Positions 46,026 through 55,258 of a stretch of 64,000 nucleotides of DNA are shown one piece after another; the stretch's first letter is position 1; every line of letters starts with the position of its first letter. The stretch is from Bacteriovoracia bacterium. Lineage in GTDB: Bacteria > Bdellovibrionota > Bacteriovoracia > Bacteriovoracales > Bacteriovoracaceae. Made by a program: the position numbers and the translations under genes. The stretch spans positions 124,001 through 188,000 of the forward strand of contig JAUIIL010000003.1 in NCBI GenBank assembly GCA_030431635.1, in the 5' to 3' direction. The notes beneath the pieces were generated by a model that ran no database searches, was not told where the DNA came from, and saw only the letters and a list, made by a program, of their open reading frames with translations.

Positions 46026-46580
46026 ATGGCCGTTTTAGAATTATGTCGGATGGGAAATCCAATACTTAGAAAGGTTGCGCAGAAAGTCGATGTAGCCGAA
46101 ATCCAAACCCCTGCTTTTCAAAAGCTCATAGAAGATATGAAAGAATCAATGGAGCATTATGGTGGAGTCGGCATCGCTGCCCCACAAATAGGAATCTCAA
46201 AACAACTTTGTCTTATTGAATTTGATGGGGATTCTTCAAGATATGAACTTGAGCAAGAGCAGCCCTTGAGTGTTTTTATTAATCCTGAAATTGAAGTTTT
46301 AGATGAATCGACCCAAGGCTTCTGGGAAGGATGCCTTTCTGTTCCTGGTTTACGCGGTTATGTCGAAAGACCTAGTAAGATTAAGGTGAGTTATATCGAT
46401 GAAAAAGCCCAGCCTCAAACCCTTATAGCCGAAGACTTTATGGCCATCGTTCTTCAACATGAACTGGATCATCTTTTTGGAAAACTCTATATTGATAGAA
46501 TAAAAGACCCCCAAAAATTAAGTTTCTCAGAGGAGTTTGATGAATTTATCATGCCCACTTTGTCTGAAGAAAACTACTAA
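46026..46580 (+). CDS. def: Peptide deformylase
   Basis: A 184-residue enzyme from the ATG at 46026, which has GAGGAG six bases upstream; an ATG seven codons earlier lies inside that site. The three family motifs are intact: GVGIAAPQIG, EGCLSVPG and QHELDH. It removes the formyl group from nascent proteins. The 3' end overlaps the start of the methyltransferase gene by 41 bases. Confidence 0.96.
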   Translation: MAVLELCRMGNPILRKVAQKVDVAEIQTPAFQKLIEDMKESMEHYGGVGIAAPQIGISKQLCLIEFDGDSSRYELEQEQPLSVFINPEIEVLDESTQGFWEGCLSVPGLRGYVERPSKIKVSYIDEKAQPQTLIAEDFMAIVLQHELDHLFGKLYIDRIKDPQKLSFSEEFDEFIMPTLSEENY

Positions 46581-47175
46581 AGAGCTTTGCCAAACGCTAC
46601 ACCGATGTGATGAGTGTAAGCTTGTTTTTAAAGCTTCAGAGCAACATCTTGAATCTAGTGAAGAAAAAGCCCGGTATGAAACCCATCAAAACAAAGAAGA
46701 CGATGGATATATAGGCTTTTTAAACCGCCTCAGAGTTCCTTTATTGGAGCACATTAGAGGTTTCAAAAAAGGTTTAGACTACGGTTGTGGGCCAGGACCT
46801 GTTTTGAAAAGGTTGTTAGAAAGAGATGGTTTTTTTATGAGGGCCTACGATCCTTTTTTTGCTCCAGAACTTATTCAAGATAGTTATGATTTCATTACTT
46901 GCACCGAGGCCATTGAGCATTTCTTTAATCCTCAAAAAGAGATCGAGCAGATGCTCTCTCTCTTGAAGCAAGGTGGTGTTTTGGCCCTTATGACTCAAAC
47001 TTACAAAGAAAACGATGATTTATCAGATTGGTGGTACGCTCGGGATCCGACTCATGTTTGCTTCTATCATCAAGAGACTTTTGAGTGGTTAGCGCAGAAA
47101 TATGAGCTTGATTTGCTTCTAAACAAGCAAAACCTATGTTTTTTAAAAAAAGGCGCTAAAACCCTGAAAATATGA
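46540..47175 (+). CDS. SAM-dependent methyltransferase with N-terminal zinc knuckle
   Basis: A 211-residue protein. Residues 4-27 carry CPLC and CDEC, a small zinc ribbon. A class I methyltransferase fold follows: LDYGCGPGPVLKRL is motif I, then CTEAIEHFFNP and LKQGGVLALMTQTY. Such zinc-ribbon methyltransferases are widespread but substrates are unknown. The ATG at 46540 follows GAGGAG. The overlap with def means coupled translation. Confidence 0.85.
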   Translation: MNLSCPLCLKKTTKELCQTLHRCDECKLVFKASEQHLESSEEKARYETHQNKEDDGYIGFLNRLRVPLLEHIRGFKKGLDYGCGPGPVLKRLLERDGFFMRAYDPFFAPELIQDSYDFITCTEAIEHFFNPQKEIEQMLSLLKQGGVLALMTQTYKENDDLSDWWYARDPTHVCFYHQETFEWLAQKYELDLLLNKQNLCFLKKGAKTLKI

Positions 47176-47221
47176 CAAAAGCTCTTGCTATATGTTTTGA
47201 CATTTTGTAAAAATAGACCAA

Positions 47222-47878
47222 ATGAAAAAGCTAATTTATTCTTTTATTTTGCTCTTTTCACATCTAGGCCATTCGACGGTCGATTCTATAACTGTTTCTC
47301 AATCTTTTTTTGATTCAAAAAATAAACAGACGAAACTTATCTCTGGAGTAAAACAATTCTCCTTAGTACTTCCGGAGAAGGAATATCAAAAAAATATTAA
47401 GAAACAGCTGGAGCAAATTTTTGAAGAAACAGGGGATATCTCAGTAAAGTCCCTCGCTGATAAAGCTGTCATCAATTTTTTTTCAGAGGAAGAGCTTCTT
47501 AAGCTTGGGGTAAAAGCAGGGAGTAAAGATGAGGATGATTACTTGTCTCCAGGGAATATGATTCTTAGTTCATACAATGATTTAAAATCAAGTTTTAAGT
47601 TAGAATTTAAGTGCTTGGCTTTTGTTATGGTAGATGAGAAACCATTTTATTATTTTAAATTTGATGATGTTATTGCTTTTGAAAGATTCAGAGATGAGGT
47701 TATTAGAAATCTAGAAAGTGATATCAATCCCAATAATTTCTTAAAAGGTGTTCCAGTCACTCAAGATCATTTAAGTGCTCAAGAGCTCGCAGTAAAAGGA
47801 ATTGATTTATCAATCGCTGGAGAGTGTCTGAAGCCGGTAGAGTCGGTTCCGGGAAAGCAAGAAGAAGATAATCTTTAA
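47222..47878 (+). CDS. Exported protein of unknown function
   Basis: A 218-residue protein with a signal peptide (KKLIYSFILLFSHLGHS) and a mature region of about 200 residues. It contains an EEELLKLGVKAGSKDEDDY segment and the aromatic stretch FKCLAFVMVDEKPFYYFKF. I do not recognise it. It resembles periplasmic two-lobed proteins in length only. It follows the methyltransferase after about 45 bases. Confidence 0.65.
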   Translation: MKKLIYSFILLFSHLGHSTVDSITVSQSFFDSKNKQTKLISGVKQFSLVLPEKEYQKNIKKQLEQIFEETGDISVKSLADKAVINFFSEEELLKLGVKAGSKDEDDYLSPGNMILSSYNDLKSSFKLEFKCLAFVMVDEKPFYYFKFDDVIAFERFRDEVIRNLESDINPNNFLKGVPVTQDHLSAQELAVKGIDLSIAGECLKPVESVPGKQEEDNL

Positions 47879-47890
47879 GAAGAAGTCCAT

Positions 47891-48088
47891 ATGAAAAAGA
47901 AGCATGTATTATTAAAAATAGGCATCCCTGGTATCAAAAGTCTTTCGAAAGTCATAAGCAAAAACCTTACTTTAAAGTTTGAAAGAAAAAATGGGTCTAA
48001 GAACTTCAGTAGTGTCGATCAATACATAGAGTCTAAGAATTATGAGAGCCGCGTAAAATATATCCATAAAACGGGGCGTCTCCTCTAA
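47891..48088 (+). CDS. Small basic protein, unknown
   Basis: A 65-residue, Lys-rich protein starting KKKHVLLKIGIPGIKSL, without signal peptide or membrane segment. It lies 12 bases after the upstream exported-protein gene. The ribosome-binding site is weak (AGAAG). It could be a real nucleic-acid-binding microprotein or spurious; same-strand spacing is the main support. Confidence 0.4.
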   Translation: MKKKHVLLKIGIPGIKSLSKVISKNLTLKFERKNGSKNFSSVDQYIESKNYESRVKYIHKTGRLL

Positions 48089-48187
48089 GTGCTTCACCAG
48101 AGTTTTTTCATCAGTTTTATCATTCTTCAATTAAGAGTTTGCTTTCTTTTATCTAAAAATCAATAATAGCTCCTAAGGAGTTTTGAA

Positions 48188-48712
48188 ATGACACTTATTT
48201 TAAAGCAATTATTTGCTCTTCTTAAAGTCCTAAATTCAGATACAGGAGAAAATCAAATCGCAGCTGGTGTTGCTTGTGGTCTTGTCCTAGGATTTTCTCC
48301 TTTTTTATCTCTTCAAACATTGCTCATTATAGCGGTGCTTTTTTTCTTTAGAGTTCAAATTGGAATGGCCTTGACTTCATCATTTTTTTTCAAAATGGTT
48401 GCTTATTTGTTTGATCCTGTTTTTGATAAGATTGGAACTTTAGTTTTAGAGTTAAAGGCTTTAGAAGGGATTTTTACAACTCTTTATAATCTTCCCATTA
48501 TTCCCTATACAAAATTCTACAACACAATTGTCATGGGAGCAGGAGTGCTTTCTATTTTATTGTTTCCGGTCATTTTTTTAGTCAGCAAAAATATTGTTGT
48601 TAAGTATAGAGTCGTGATTGTGGAGCGTTTTAGAGAATCTAAAGTATGGAAAGTTATCAAGGCCACATCTTTATATAAATGGTACGCAAAATATGAGCAA
48701 TACTATGGATAA
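48188..48712 (+). CDS. TIGR03546/DUF2062-like membrane protein
   Basis: A 174-residue protein with three or four membrane segments. The N-terminal GVACGLVLGFSPFLSLQTLL matches the DUF2062-like TIGR03546 family of unknown function. These are nearly always encoded next to a TIGR03545 protein, as here. AAGGAG precedes the ATG at good distance. Its end overlaps the next gene's start by about 20 bases. Confidence 0.8.
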   Translation: MTLILKQLFALLKVLNSDTGENQIAAGVACGLVLGFSPFLSLQTLLIIAVLFFFRVQIGMALTSSFFFKMVAYLFDPVFDKIGTLVLELKALEGIFTTLYNLPIIPYTKFYNTIVMGAGVLSILLFPVIFLVSKNIVVKYRVVIVERFRESKVWKVIKATSLYKWYAKYEQYYG

Positions 48713-50573
48713 AGTCATGGAAAAGAAAAAGAGACAAAAATCGGGAATGATAAGAAAGGGAGCTGTTGTCCCATTTATTGTCTTTGTTACTGTTGTCGTC
48801 GTTTTTAATATATTACTGCTTGATGGCCTGTTAAAGAAATCAATGGAATTCTTGGGAAGTAAAATTAATGGAGCAGAAGTTAATGTTGCTAGTGTCGAAA
48901 CAGATTTCAAAAAACTGTCACTGCAAATTAAAAATATTCAAGTTTCAAACCCTGAAAACCTTGATTTTAATAGACTTTCAATTGATTCTATCAAATTTTC
49001 ACTCTTATGGGATGGTATTTTAAGAGCAAAATTTATTGTGAATGAGTCACTCATTAGTGGGATAAGGGTTGATCAAAAAAGAAAAAATAAAGCAGTTCTC
49101 CTGAAATCTGAAACAGCCGGAGAGGAAGCGACTCAGGCTGCCCAGAAATCTCTGGCCGTTGCTAAGGAAGAATTTCAAGGAAATATCTTTGGGGATTTAT
49201 CAGCTGTATTATCGGGAGTTGATTCTCAATCTCAACTAAAAGTGATTGAGAGCGATCTCCAAAGCAAAAAGAAATACAATGAAATTAAAAGTGATATTGA
49301 TAAAAAAGAAGAGGAATGGAAGAGTTTAGAGAAAAGCCTCCCTCAAGATGAAGAAATTGACTCTCTGAAAAAGCGAATAAGCTCTATTAATTTTAAAGAT
49401 TTAGGGAATATTAAAAAGGCAGGAAAGGTTTTAAAAGAAATCAATGAAGTAAAAAAACAATCGAAGAGCTATATCGATCAGTATAAAAAAGTTTCACAAA
49501 AATTTAAAGAAGACTCAGAGTATTTAAATAAATCAATTAAAGAGGTAGATAGCTTAGTAGAAGAAGATGTGAGCTCTTTAGAGAAAAGAATGAATATTCC
49601 ATCTTTAGATACAAAAAATATCGCTCAAATTTTATTTGGTAAAGAATTTGCTTCTAAAGTTGAAGAAGGATTACGCTATTTCAATATGGCCAAAGAATAC
49701 CTTCCTCCAAAGAAAGAAAAAACAAAAGAAAACACTGTTATCGTTAAACGCCGTATTGGAAGGAACTATCAATTTGGAAGAGCACAATCCTATCCCGCTT
49801 TTTGGATCAAGAAAATGAAAATTGACTCAGAAAACGAGCAAGGAAAAATGCAAGGTGAGATTCTTGATTTAACCTCTGATCAAGCTCGTTTAAACAAGGT
49901 AACTCTCATTAAAATTGAAGGGGATTTTCCACAAAAAGGCTTAAAAGATATTAAGATCAATGGTGTTATTGATCATCGAAGCACTATTGAAGATAAATTA
50001 AGTGCTTCTTTTAAGTCACCTGTAGAGAACAAAAAATTATCGCAGTCTGATTCAGTTACTTTTAATGTAAGACAAGCATCATCTCAAGTGAATCTAACGG
50101 CTCTTATTAAAGAAAATGATATTGAATTTGATATGAAAAACGTTTTTACAGATGTTGATTATGAAATAGAGGCAAAGTCTTCCACAATGAAAGAGGTTTT
50201 AACTAGTGTCGCCCAAGAGACACCTCGAATAACGGTCGATGCAACGGCCAAGGGGCCATGGCAGGATTTGAAATGGAAAATCAATACAAATTTGGCCCGC
50301 TCAATTAGTGAAGGTCTCAAAAGACATGTTCAAGGAAAAATTAACGGCATGAAGAAAAAACTAAGAGAGAGTATTTATTCTAAAATTGCCGAAGATAAAG
50401 AGTCTTTGAAGAAAAGAGTAACTGCTCTATCATCAGAGAATATTGAAAAATTAAAAGGTAAAAGTAGTAAGGTAGATAATTTACTTACTGATATGAGCAA
50501 AAAGCAATCTGAAGGTGGAAAACCTAAAGTAGATAAGGTCTTTGATTCTCTGAAGAAAAAATTTAAGTTTTAA
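48693..50573 (+). CDS. TIGR03545-family envelope protein (AsmA-like)
   Basis: About 626 residues from the ATG at 48693, the start chosen because it precedes the basic lead and the single membrane segment (VVPFIVFVTVVVVFNILLL). Next comes an AsmA/DUF748-like domain (SVETDFKKLSLQIKNIQV). A long coiled-coil or helical section (about 150-330) and a C-terminal beta-rich part follow. TIGR03545 proteins are partners of TIGR03546 proteins and are thought to act in envelope lipid or protein transport by analogy with AsmA; not shown. ATGs at 48705 and 48717 are alternatives. Confidence 0.8.
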   Translation: MSNTMDKVMEKKKRQKSGMIRKGAVVPFIVFVTVVVVFNILLLDGLLKKSMEFLGSKINGAEVNVASVETDFKKLSLQIKNIQVSNPENLDFNRLSIDSIKFSLLWDGILRAKFIVNESLISGIRVDQKRKNKAVLLKSETAGEEATQAAQKSLAVAKEEFQGNIFGDLSAVLSGVDSQSQLKVIESDLQSKKKYNEIKSDIDKKEEEWKSLEKSLPQDEEIDSLKKRISSINFKDLGNIKKAGKVLKEINEVKKQSKSYIDQYKKVSQKFKEDSEYLNKSIKEVDSLVEEDVSSLEKRMNIPSLDTKNIAQILFGKEFASKVEEGLRYFNMAKEYLPPKKEKTKENTVIVKRRIGRNYQFGRAQSYPAFWIKKMKIDSENEQGKMQGEILDLTSDQARLNKVTLIKIEGDFPQKGLKDIKINGVIDHRSTIEDKLSASFKSPVENKKLSQSDSVTFNVRQASSQVNLTALIKENDIEFDMKNVFTDVDYEIEAKSSTMKEVLTSVAQETPRITVDATAKGPWQDLKWKINTNLARSISEGLKRHVQGKINGMKKKLRESIYSKIAEDKESLKKRVTALSSENIEKLKGKSSKVDNLLTDMSKKQSEGGKPKVDKVFDSLKKKFKF

Positions 50574-50575
50574 TA

Positions 50576-51061
50576 ATGATTAAGAAAAAAGTTCTATTTG
50601 TTTGTTTAGGCAATATTTGTCGTTCCCCTGCAGCTGATGGTATCTTTCATGAGTTAGTTAAAAAAGAAAACTTACAAGACTCTTTTTTCATTGATTCTGC
50701 AGGAACAAGTGCCTTTCATGCTGGAGAGAAAGCGGACCCTAGAATGAGAGAGGCCGCTGCTCAAAGAGGTTACAAACTTGAGAGCATATCAAGGCAGTTT
50801 GTTAAGGACGATTTCAAAGAGTTTGATTTTATTATCGCCATGGATGAGTCAAATAAGAGAAATATGCTTAAATTGGCCAGTACTGATGCCGAGAGAAATA
50901 AAGTTTCAATGATGAGCGATTATTGCACTACTTATGAAATCAGAGAAGTTCCAGATCCCTATTACGGAAATGGGGATGGATTTAACTACGTAATAGATAT
51001 CTTGGAAGATGGGTGTAGTGAATTGCTTAAAAAAATAAAAGCTCAACTTGTCCAATCTTGA
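50576..51061 (+). CDS. Low-molecular-weight protein-tyrosine-phosphatase
   Basis: A 161-residue enzyme with the P-loop VCLGNICRSP (Cys10-x5-Arg16) at the N-terminus, IDSAGTSAFHAG, and the acid loop VPDPYYG (catalytic Asp). It dephosphorylates tyrosine or arsenate-type substrates in the cytoplasm. The start is two bases after the preceding stop, so it is operonic with the TIGR03545 gene. No cognate bacterial tyrosine kinase lies in the window. Confidence 0.92.
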   Translation: MIKKKVLFVCLGNICRSPAADGIFHELVKKENLQDSFFIDSAGTSAFHAGEKADPRMREAAAQRGYKLESISRQFVKDDFKEFDFIIAMDESNKRNMLKLASTDAERNKVSMMSDYCTTYEIREVPDPYYGNGDGFNYVIDILEDGCSELLKKIKAQLVQS

Positions 51062-51082
51062 CTCCTTAAGTAGGATCTTAGG

Positions 51083-52000
51083 GTGTTCTATTTTTTGTTA
51101 ACGCTTCTTTTTTCTTTCTTCTGTTTGGCCGAGGATGACTCTGCTCTTGACCGGTATCATCGTTTTGCTTCAAAAGGACTAGTTGGTTTAAGCTCTAGTA
51201 TTGATTATTTTTTTGGACGCTTCACTATTGATGATGAATTAAATGGAACTTATGCAAGGTTGACCTATACTTCTCGCTTTGTAGAAAGTGAGGATGCTGA
51301 AAGAAAATTTCGTTTTAGAGTGAGAGTTGACCTTCCTGGAACAAAGAAAAGATTAAAACTTATTATTGATGACAACTCTGAAGAAAATGAGAGCGGAAAC
51401 AATCAAGCAAGAAGTATTACAGATACGACCGGACAGGAAAATGAAGGGCTTAATGCAGCTTTGAGATTTATTGTTGAACAAAGAAAAAACTGGAATATAA
51501 ACCTTGATACGGGAATGAAAATCAGGATAGGCAACCCCCTTGATCCTTTCTTAAGGCTAAGGGCCAGACGTTCATTTTTTTTCAATGACTGGGAGTTGCG
51601 TGCAGTTCAAGAAATTTATGAATTTGCTCGAAGGAGTACCGTCTCTACCAGTATCCTTGATCTCGATCATCCAATAACAAACAATTTACTTTTTAGATAT
51701 GGTAATGGAGCAGAGTGGACAAATGAAAATGATTATTTCAACTTCAGTACAGGTCCAACATTATTTCATCAAATGACAGATGAGAAGGCCTTAAGTTATA
51801 ATATAAAAGCTTCGGGAAATAATCGTTTTCAATCAACTTTCACCAGTTATGATTTCTTTGTGACTTATAGACAGCTTTTATATAAGGACTGGGTTTATCT
51901 TCAGTTAACTCCAGGTATTCAATATCCCAAAATAAAGAATTTTGAAAGAACTCCCTTTGTCATTATTCAGTTCCAAGCTTTAGTGGGAAACTTTAAATAA
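51083..52000 (+). CDS. Probable outer-membrane beta-barrel protein
   Basis: A 305-residue protein with a signal peptide (FYFLLTLLFSFFCLAED). The mature sequence has alternating polar and aromatic strands ending in an aromatic-rich VIIQFQALVGNF stretch. This looks like a small beta-barrel but no family is recognised. The start is a GTG at 51083 with TAGGATCTT in front. Its stop directly abuts the stop of the convergent FHA gene with no base between. Confidence 0.6.
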   Translation: MFYFLLTLLFSFFCLAEDDSALDRYHRFASKGLVGLSSSIDYFFGRFTIDDELNGTYARLTYTSRFVESEDAERKFRFRVRVDLPGTKKRLKLIIDDNSEENESGNNQARSITDTTGQENEGLNAALRFIVEQRKNWNINLDTGMKIRIGNPLDPFLRLRARRSFFFNDWELRAVQEIYEFARRSTVSTSILDLDHPITNNLLFRYGNGAEWTNENDYFNFSTGPTLFHQMTDEKALSYNIKASGNNRFQSTFTSYDFFVTYRQLLYKDWVYLQLTPGIQYPKIKNFERTPFVIIQFQALVGNFK

Positions 52001-52399
52001 TTAGTTCTTTCTTTTCTTTGATTTTTTATTATTAATTTCAAGTTCTTTTAAAGAGTCAATATTAGCAATTTGAGTAATATCGCGCTCTTGTTTAAAAGAG
52101 CTTTTGTCTTTTACAGAAGGTTGTACTGAAAAAATAAAGAACTGGTTTCCAGATTTTATTTTATCTTCATTCTTTAATAAAAATTCCTTACCAGCTTCAA
52201 TAACATTACCATTAATATATGTATGGTTTGTTGAGTGAAGGTCAGTAATAAAGACCTGGTTATTCTTGATAGTGAGTTGAAAGTGTTCTCGACTAAGATC
52301 GCTATCAAGTAGAAAGGGTTTTAACTGGCTCTTACGACCAATAATAAGCTTATCTACAATTTTAATCTCAATATCACTATTTATGAGTTTTAATTTCAT
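52001..52399 (-). CDS. FHA-domain protein
   Basis: A 132-residue protein that is almost entirely an FHA domain: IIGRKSQLKPF, DLSREHFQL, ITDLHSTNHTYING and the closing FIFSV. These are the phosphothreonine-binding residues (Gly-Arg, Ser-Arg-Glu-His, Asn). A basic tail of about 30 residues follows. It would read Ser/Thr kinase signals, but no partner kinase is seen in the window. Confidence 0.85.
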   Translation of the reverse strand: MKLKLINSDIEIKIVDKLIIGRKSQLKPFLLDSDLSREHFQLTIKNNQVFITDLHSTNHTYINGNVIEAGKEFLLKNEDKIKSGNQFFIFSVQPSVKDKSSFKQERDITQIANIDSLKELEINNKKSKKRKN

Positions 52400-52433
52400 A
52401 ACAATCCTATCTTACGGCCTTATTAAACAATTT

Positions 52434-52450
52434 GCACTATATACTAGTGC
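52434..52450. promoter_or_regulatory. 17-bp palindrome upstream of the uracil-catabolic operon
   Basis: GCACTA-TATAC-TAGTGC is a perfect inverted repeat 67 bases upstream of the first gene of the operon, with a TATA-like centre. Size and position fit a repressor operator. No regulator gene is adjacent, so the binding protein is unknown. Confidence 0.45.
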
Positions 52451-52516
52451 GTAGTGTCTTCAAGCTTAAGGTAATTTTTTATAGAATCCCTATTTACTCT
52501 TTAAAAAGGAAATATT

Positions 52517-53992
52517 TTGAAAGTTCAAATACCTGATAGATCAATCGAAGTTTTTAATTTTACAGGAGGAGCCTGGAAAAAGGGTAGTGGTGAGTCTTTT
52601 GTTGTTTTAAGTCCCTATACAGGAAAGCAAATTGGTCAGTCTTTCTTTTCAACAAGAGAAAATGTTGATGAGGCCATTAATATGGCCCAATCCGTATTTT
52701 CAAAGTGGTCGCAAACTCCTTTAAAGGAGAGGACTCAGATCATGTTCAGATTTAGAGAAATTCTTTTAAGAGATATTGATAAGATTTCTCATATAGTGAG
52801 TAGCGAGAACGGTAAAACTTTTTCTGAATCTAAAGCAGGTATTCTTAAAGGCGTTGAGGTTTTAGAATTTGCTCTTTCTCTCCAAAATATGGACTCCGGA
52901 GCAAAAATGGAAGTCTCTAGAGGTGTTCACTGTGAGTACAGAAGAGAAGCCATCGGAGTTGTGGCAAGTATCACTCCTTTTAACTTTCCAGCAATGGTGC
53001 CAATGTGGACGATTCCTATTGCTCTGACTTTAGGGAATTGCTATGTTTGGAAACCTTCGGAAAAGACACCTTTAACGAGTTTATTTATAGCAGAAGCTTT
53101 GAAAGAAGCTGGAATACCAGATGGAGTCTTTACTGTTATTCAAGGAGCACAGGAAGCAGTGGAAGCTATCATTGATCACAAATACACCAGAGCAGTTGCT
53201 TTTGTTGGCTCTACTAAAATTGCAAGAATTGTTTACCAAAGAACAAGCCAACTTGGAAAACGTGCTCTTTGTTTAGGGGGAGCTAAAAATCATATCGTAC
53301 TTCTTCCAGATGCTAACCCTGATATTTGTGGCAGAGGAATTAGTGATTCATTCACGGGGTGCGCTGGACAAAGATGTATGGCCGCAAGCGTTCTCTTAGC
53401 TGTTGGAGATGTAGAAGAGCAAATTGAGAAAATTAAACAAAGAGCAGAATCCATGATTCTAGGTGAAGAAATGGGGGCCATTATTACAAAAGAGCAACTT
53501 AATTTTCTTAACCAAGCTATTGGGCGTGCTGTTGAAGAAGGAGCTACACTGTTACTTGATGGAAGAGGACAAAAACCAAATCCAGAGTATGAAAATGGTT
53601 ACTGGCTAGGACCAACTATACTCGACAACGTAAAACCAGGGAGTGAAGCAGCGAGTGTTGAATTATTTGGGCCAGTTTTAAGTGTTGTTAGATGTTCTAG
53701 TATTTCTGAGGCCATGGATATTGAGAACTCTGTTGATTATGGAAATGCTTGTAGTGTTTTTACAGCTAATGGGGCTTTAGCAGAGAAAGTCGTTCAGAGG
53801 GCCAAGGCTGGAATGGTTGGTATTAATATAGGAGTACCAGTACCTCGAGAACCTTTCTCTTTTGGAGGAATCAATGCCTCTAAATTTGGTTACGGAGATA
53901 TAACAGGAGAGCACTCATTAGACTTTTGGACAGATATTAAAAAAGTAACAACTAAATGGGAAATGCAAAAAGATCATAATTGGATGTCTTAA
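52517..53992 (+). CDS. mmsA: Methylmalonate/malonate-semialdehyde-type dehydrogenase
   Basis: A 491-residue aldehyde dehydrogenase. It has the CoA-acylating MMSDH features: GVVASITPFNFPAMVPMW, AFVGSTKIA, LCLGGAKNHIVLLPDA and the catalytic Cys in GCAGQRCMA. MMSDH converts methylmalonate or malonate semialdehyde to propionyl- or acetyl-CoA. In the URC pathway the carbon skeleton emerges as a three-carbon unit, so a malonate-semialdehyde role fits. The start is a TTG at 52517 with AAAAGGA in front. First gene of the operon. Confidence 0.88.
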   Translation: MKVQIPDRSIEVFNFTGGAWKKGSGESFVVLSPYTGKQIGQSFFSTRENVDEAINMAQSVFSKWSQTPLKERTQIMFRFREILLRDIDKISHIVSSENGKTFSESKAGILKGVEVLEFALSLQNMDSGAKMEVSRGVHCEYRREAIGVVASITPFNFPAMVPMWTIPIALTLGNCYVWKPSEKTPLTSLFIAEALKEAGIPDGVFTVIQGAQEAVEAIIDHKYTRAVAFVGSTKIARIVYQRTSQLGKRALCLGGAKNHIVLLPDANPDICGRGISDSFTGCAGQRCMAASVLLAVGDVEEQIEKIKQRAESMILGEEMGAIITKEQLNFLNQAIGRAVEEGATLLLDGRGQKPNPEYENGYWLGPTILDNVKPGSEAASVELFGPVLSVVRCSSISEAMDIENSVDYGNACSVFTANGALAEKVVQRAKAGMVGINIGVPVPREPFSFGGINASKFGYGDITGEHSLDFWTDIKKVTTKWEMQKDHNWMS

Positions 53993-54001
53993 GGAATAAC
54001 T

Positions 54002-55258
54002 ATGAATGAAATAAGAAAATCGTCACATGTGGTTTTAACATCACACTCGAATCAGACCTTTAAAAAATCTCTACCTTTAAAATGGGGGGCACGCAACCCC
54101 TTAGAACGAGGGCCAATTATTGCGACTATTTCTGAAAAAGAGAATAGAAACGCTATAGGCTCTCACTCAGGAAGCTATACTGTTTACAGGGCCCTTGCCA
54201 TCGCTGCTGGGCAATTTCCAAAAGATCACAGACCTGATCTTGAAAACACACAACCAACTGCTGAAGTGAAACCACAGGAATCTTGGTTTGATCCAGAGAA
54301 AATTGTGGCCATCGATCCTTGGGGAGGGCATGTTCAAGAAGTTTTTAAAGAGCAAATTAAACAAGGTTATAATATCGCTCCAACAATTGCAGTCACTCAA
54401 GCCCACCTCTACATCCCTGAGATTGTAGAGGCCATTGATAAAGGGCGTCTCAAGATTGATGGAAAAGTTGTGACGAAATCTAAAGAAATCAAAATTACTA
54501 AAGTTGCCCTAGAGCCAGTATGGTATTTACCAGGACTAGCGAAGCGGATGAATATTGAGGAAGGAGAGTTAAGAAAAATTCTTTTCCAAGAAACAGGAGG
54601 AATGTTTCCAGAGTTAGTCACAAGACCAGATTTGAAAGTACTTCTTCCTCCCATTGGTTCAGCAACTGCTTATATTTTTGGAAATATTGATGATCTCTCA
54701 AATCCAGATGTAAAACTCTCTTGCCGGGTTCATGATGAATGCAATGGCTCGGATGTTTTTGGGTCTGATATCTGTACTTGTAGACCTTACCTTACTTACG
54801 GAATTGAGCATGCGGCAAAAACAGCTCAAGAAGGTGGAGTTGGTCTTGTTGTTTATTATAGAAAAGAAGGAAGAGCACTAGGAGAAGTGACAAAATTTTT
54901 AGTTTATAACGCAAGAAAAAGACAAGAAGGTGGGGACTCAGCTAAGACTTATTTTTATAGAACAGAATGCGTTGCTGGTGTTCAAGATGCTCGTTTTCAA
55001 GAGTTAATGCCAGATATTCTTCACTATTTTGGAGTGAAAAAAATTCATGACCTACATTCAATGTCTAATATGAAATATGATGCCATTGTAGGAAGTGGAA
55101 TAGAAGTAGTTAACAGAATTTCAATTCCTCCAGAACTTATTCCTGAAGACGCTCAAGTGGAAATTGAGGCCAAAAAAGCAGCTGGTTACTTCACTGATGG
55201 AGAAATTAAGAAAGAAGATGAGCTTGATAGAGTACAAGGAAGAAAATTAGATGAGTGA
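54002..55258 (+). CDS. URC1-type GTP cyclohydrolase II homologue (uracil catabolism)
   Basis: A 418-residue protein. An N-terminal region of about 200 residues absent from RibA is followed by a GTP-cyclohydrolase-II domain: RVHDECNGSDVFGSDICTC with zinc ligands Cys247, Cys258 and Cys260, and YYRKEGRALGE near 285-295. The long N-terminus and the neighbouring DUF1688 gene identify the URC1 subgroup, which in yeast is needed to open the uracil ring after ribosylation, not for riboflavin synthesis. It overlaps the next gene by eight bases. Confidence 0.83.
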   Translation: MNEIRKSSHVVLTSHSNQTFKKSLPLKWGARNPLERGPIIATISEKENRNAIGSHSGSYTVYRALAIAAGQFPKDHRPDLENTQPTAEVKPQESWFDPEKIVAIDPWGGHVQEVFKEQIKQGYNIAPTIAVTQAHLYIPEIVEAIDKGRLKIDGKVVTKSKEIKITKVALEPVWYLPGLAKRMNIEEGELRKILFQETGGMFPELVTRPDLKVLLPPIGSATAYIFGNIDDLSNPDVKLSCRVHDECNGSDVFGSDICTCRPYLTYGIEHAAKTAQEGGVGLVVYYRKEGRALGEVTKFLVYNARKRQEGGDSAKTYFYRTECVAGVQDARFQELMPDILHYFGVKKIHDLHSMSNMKYDAIVGSGIEVVNRISIPPELIPEDAQVEIEAKKAAGYFTDGEIKKEDELDRVQGRKLDE

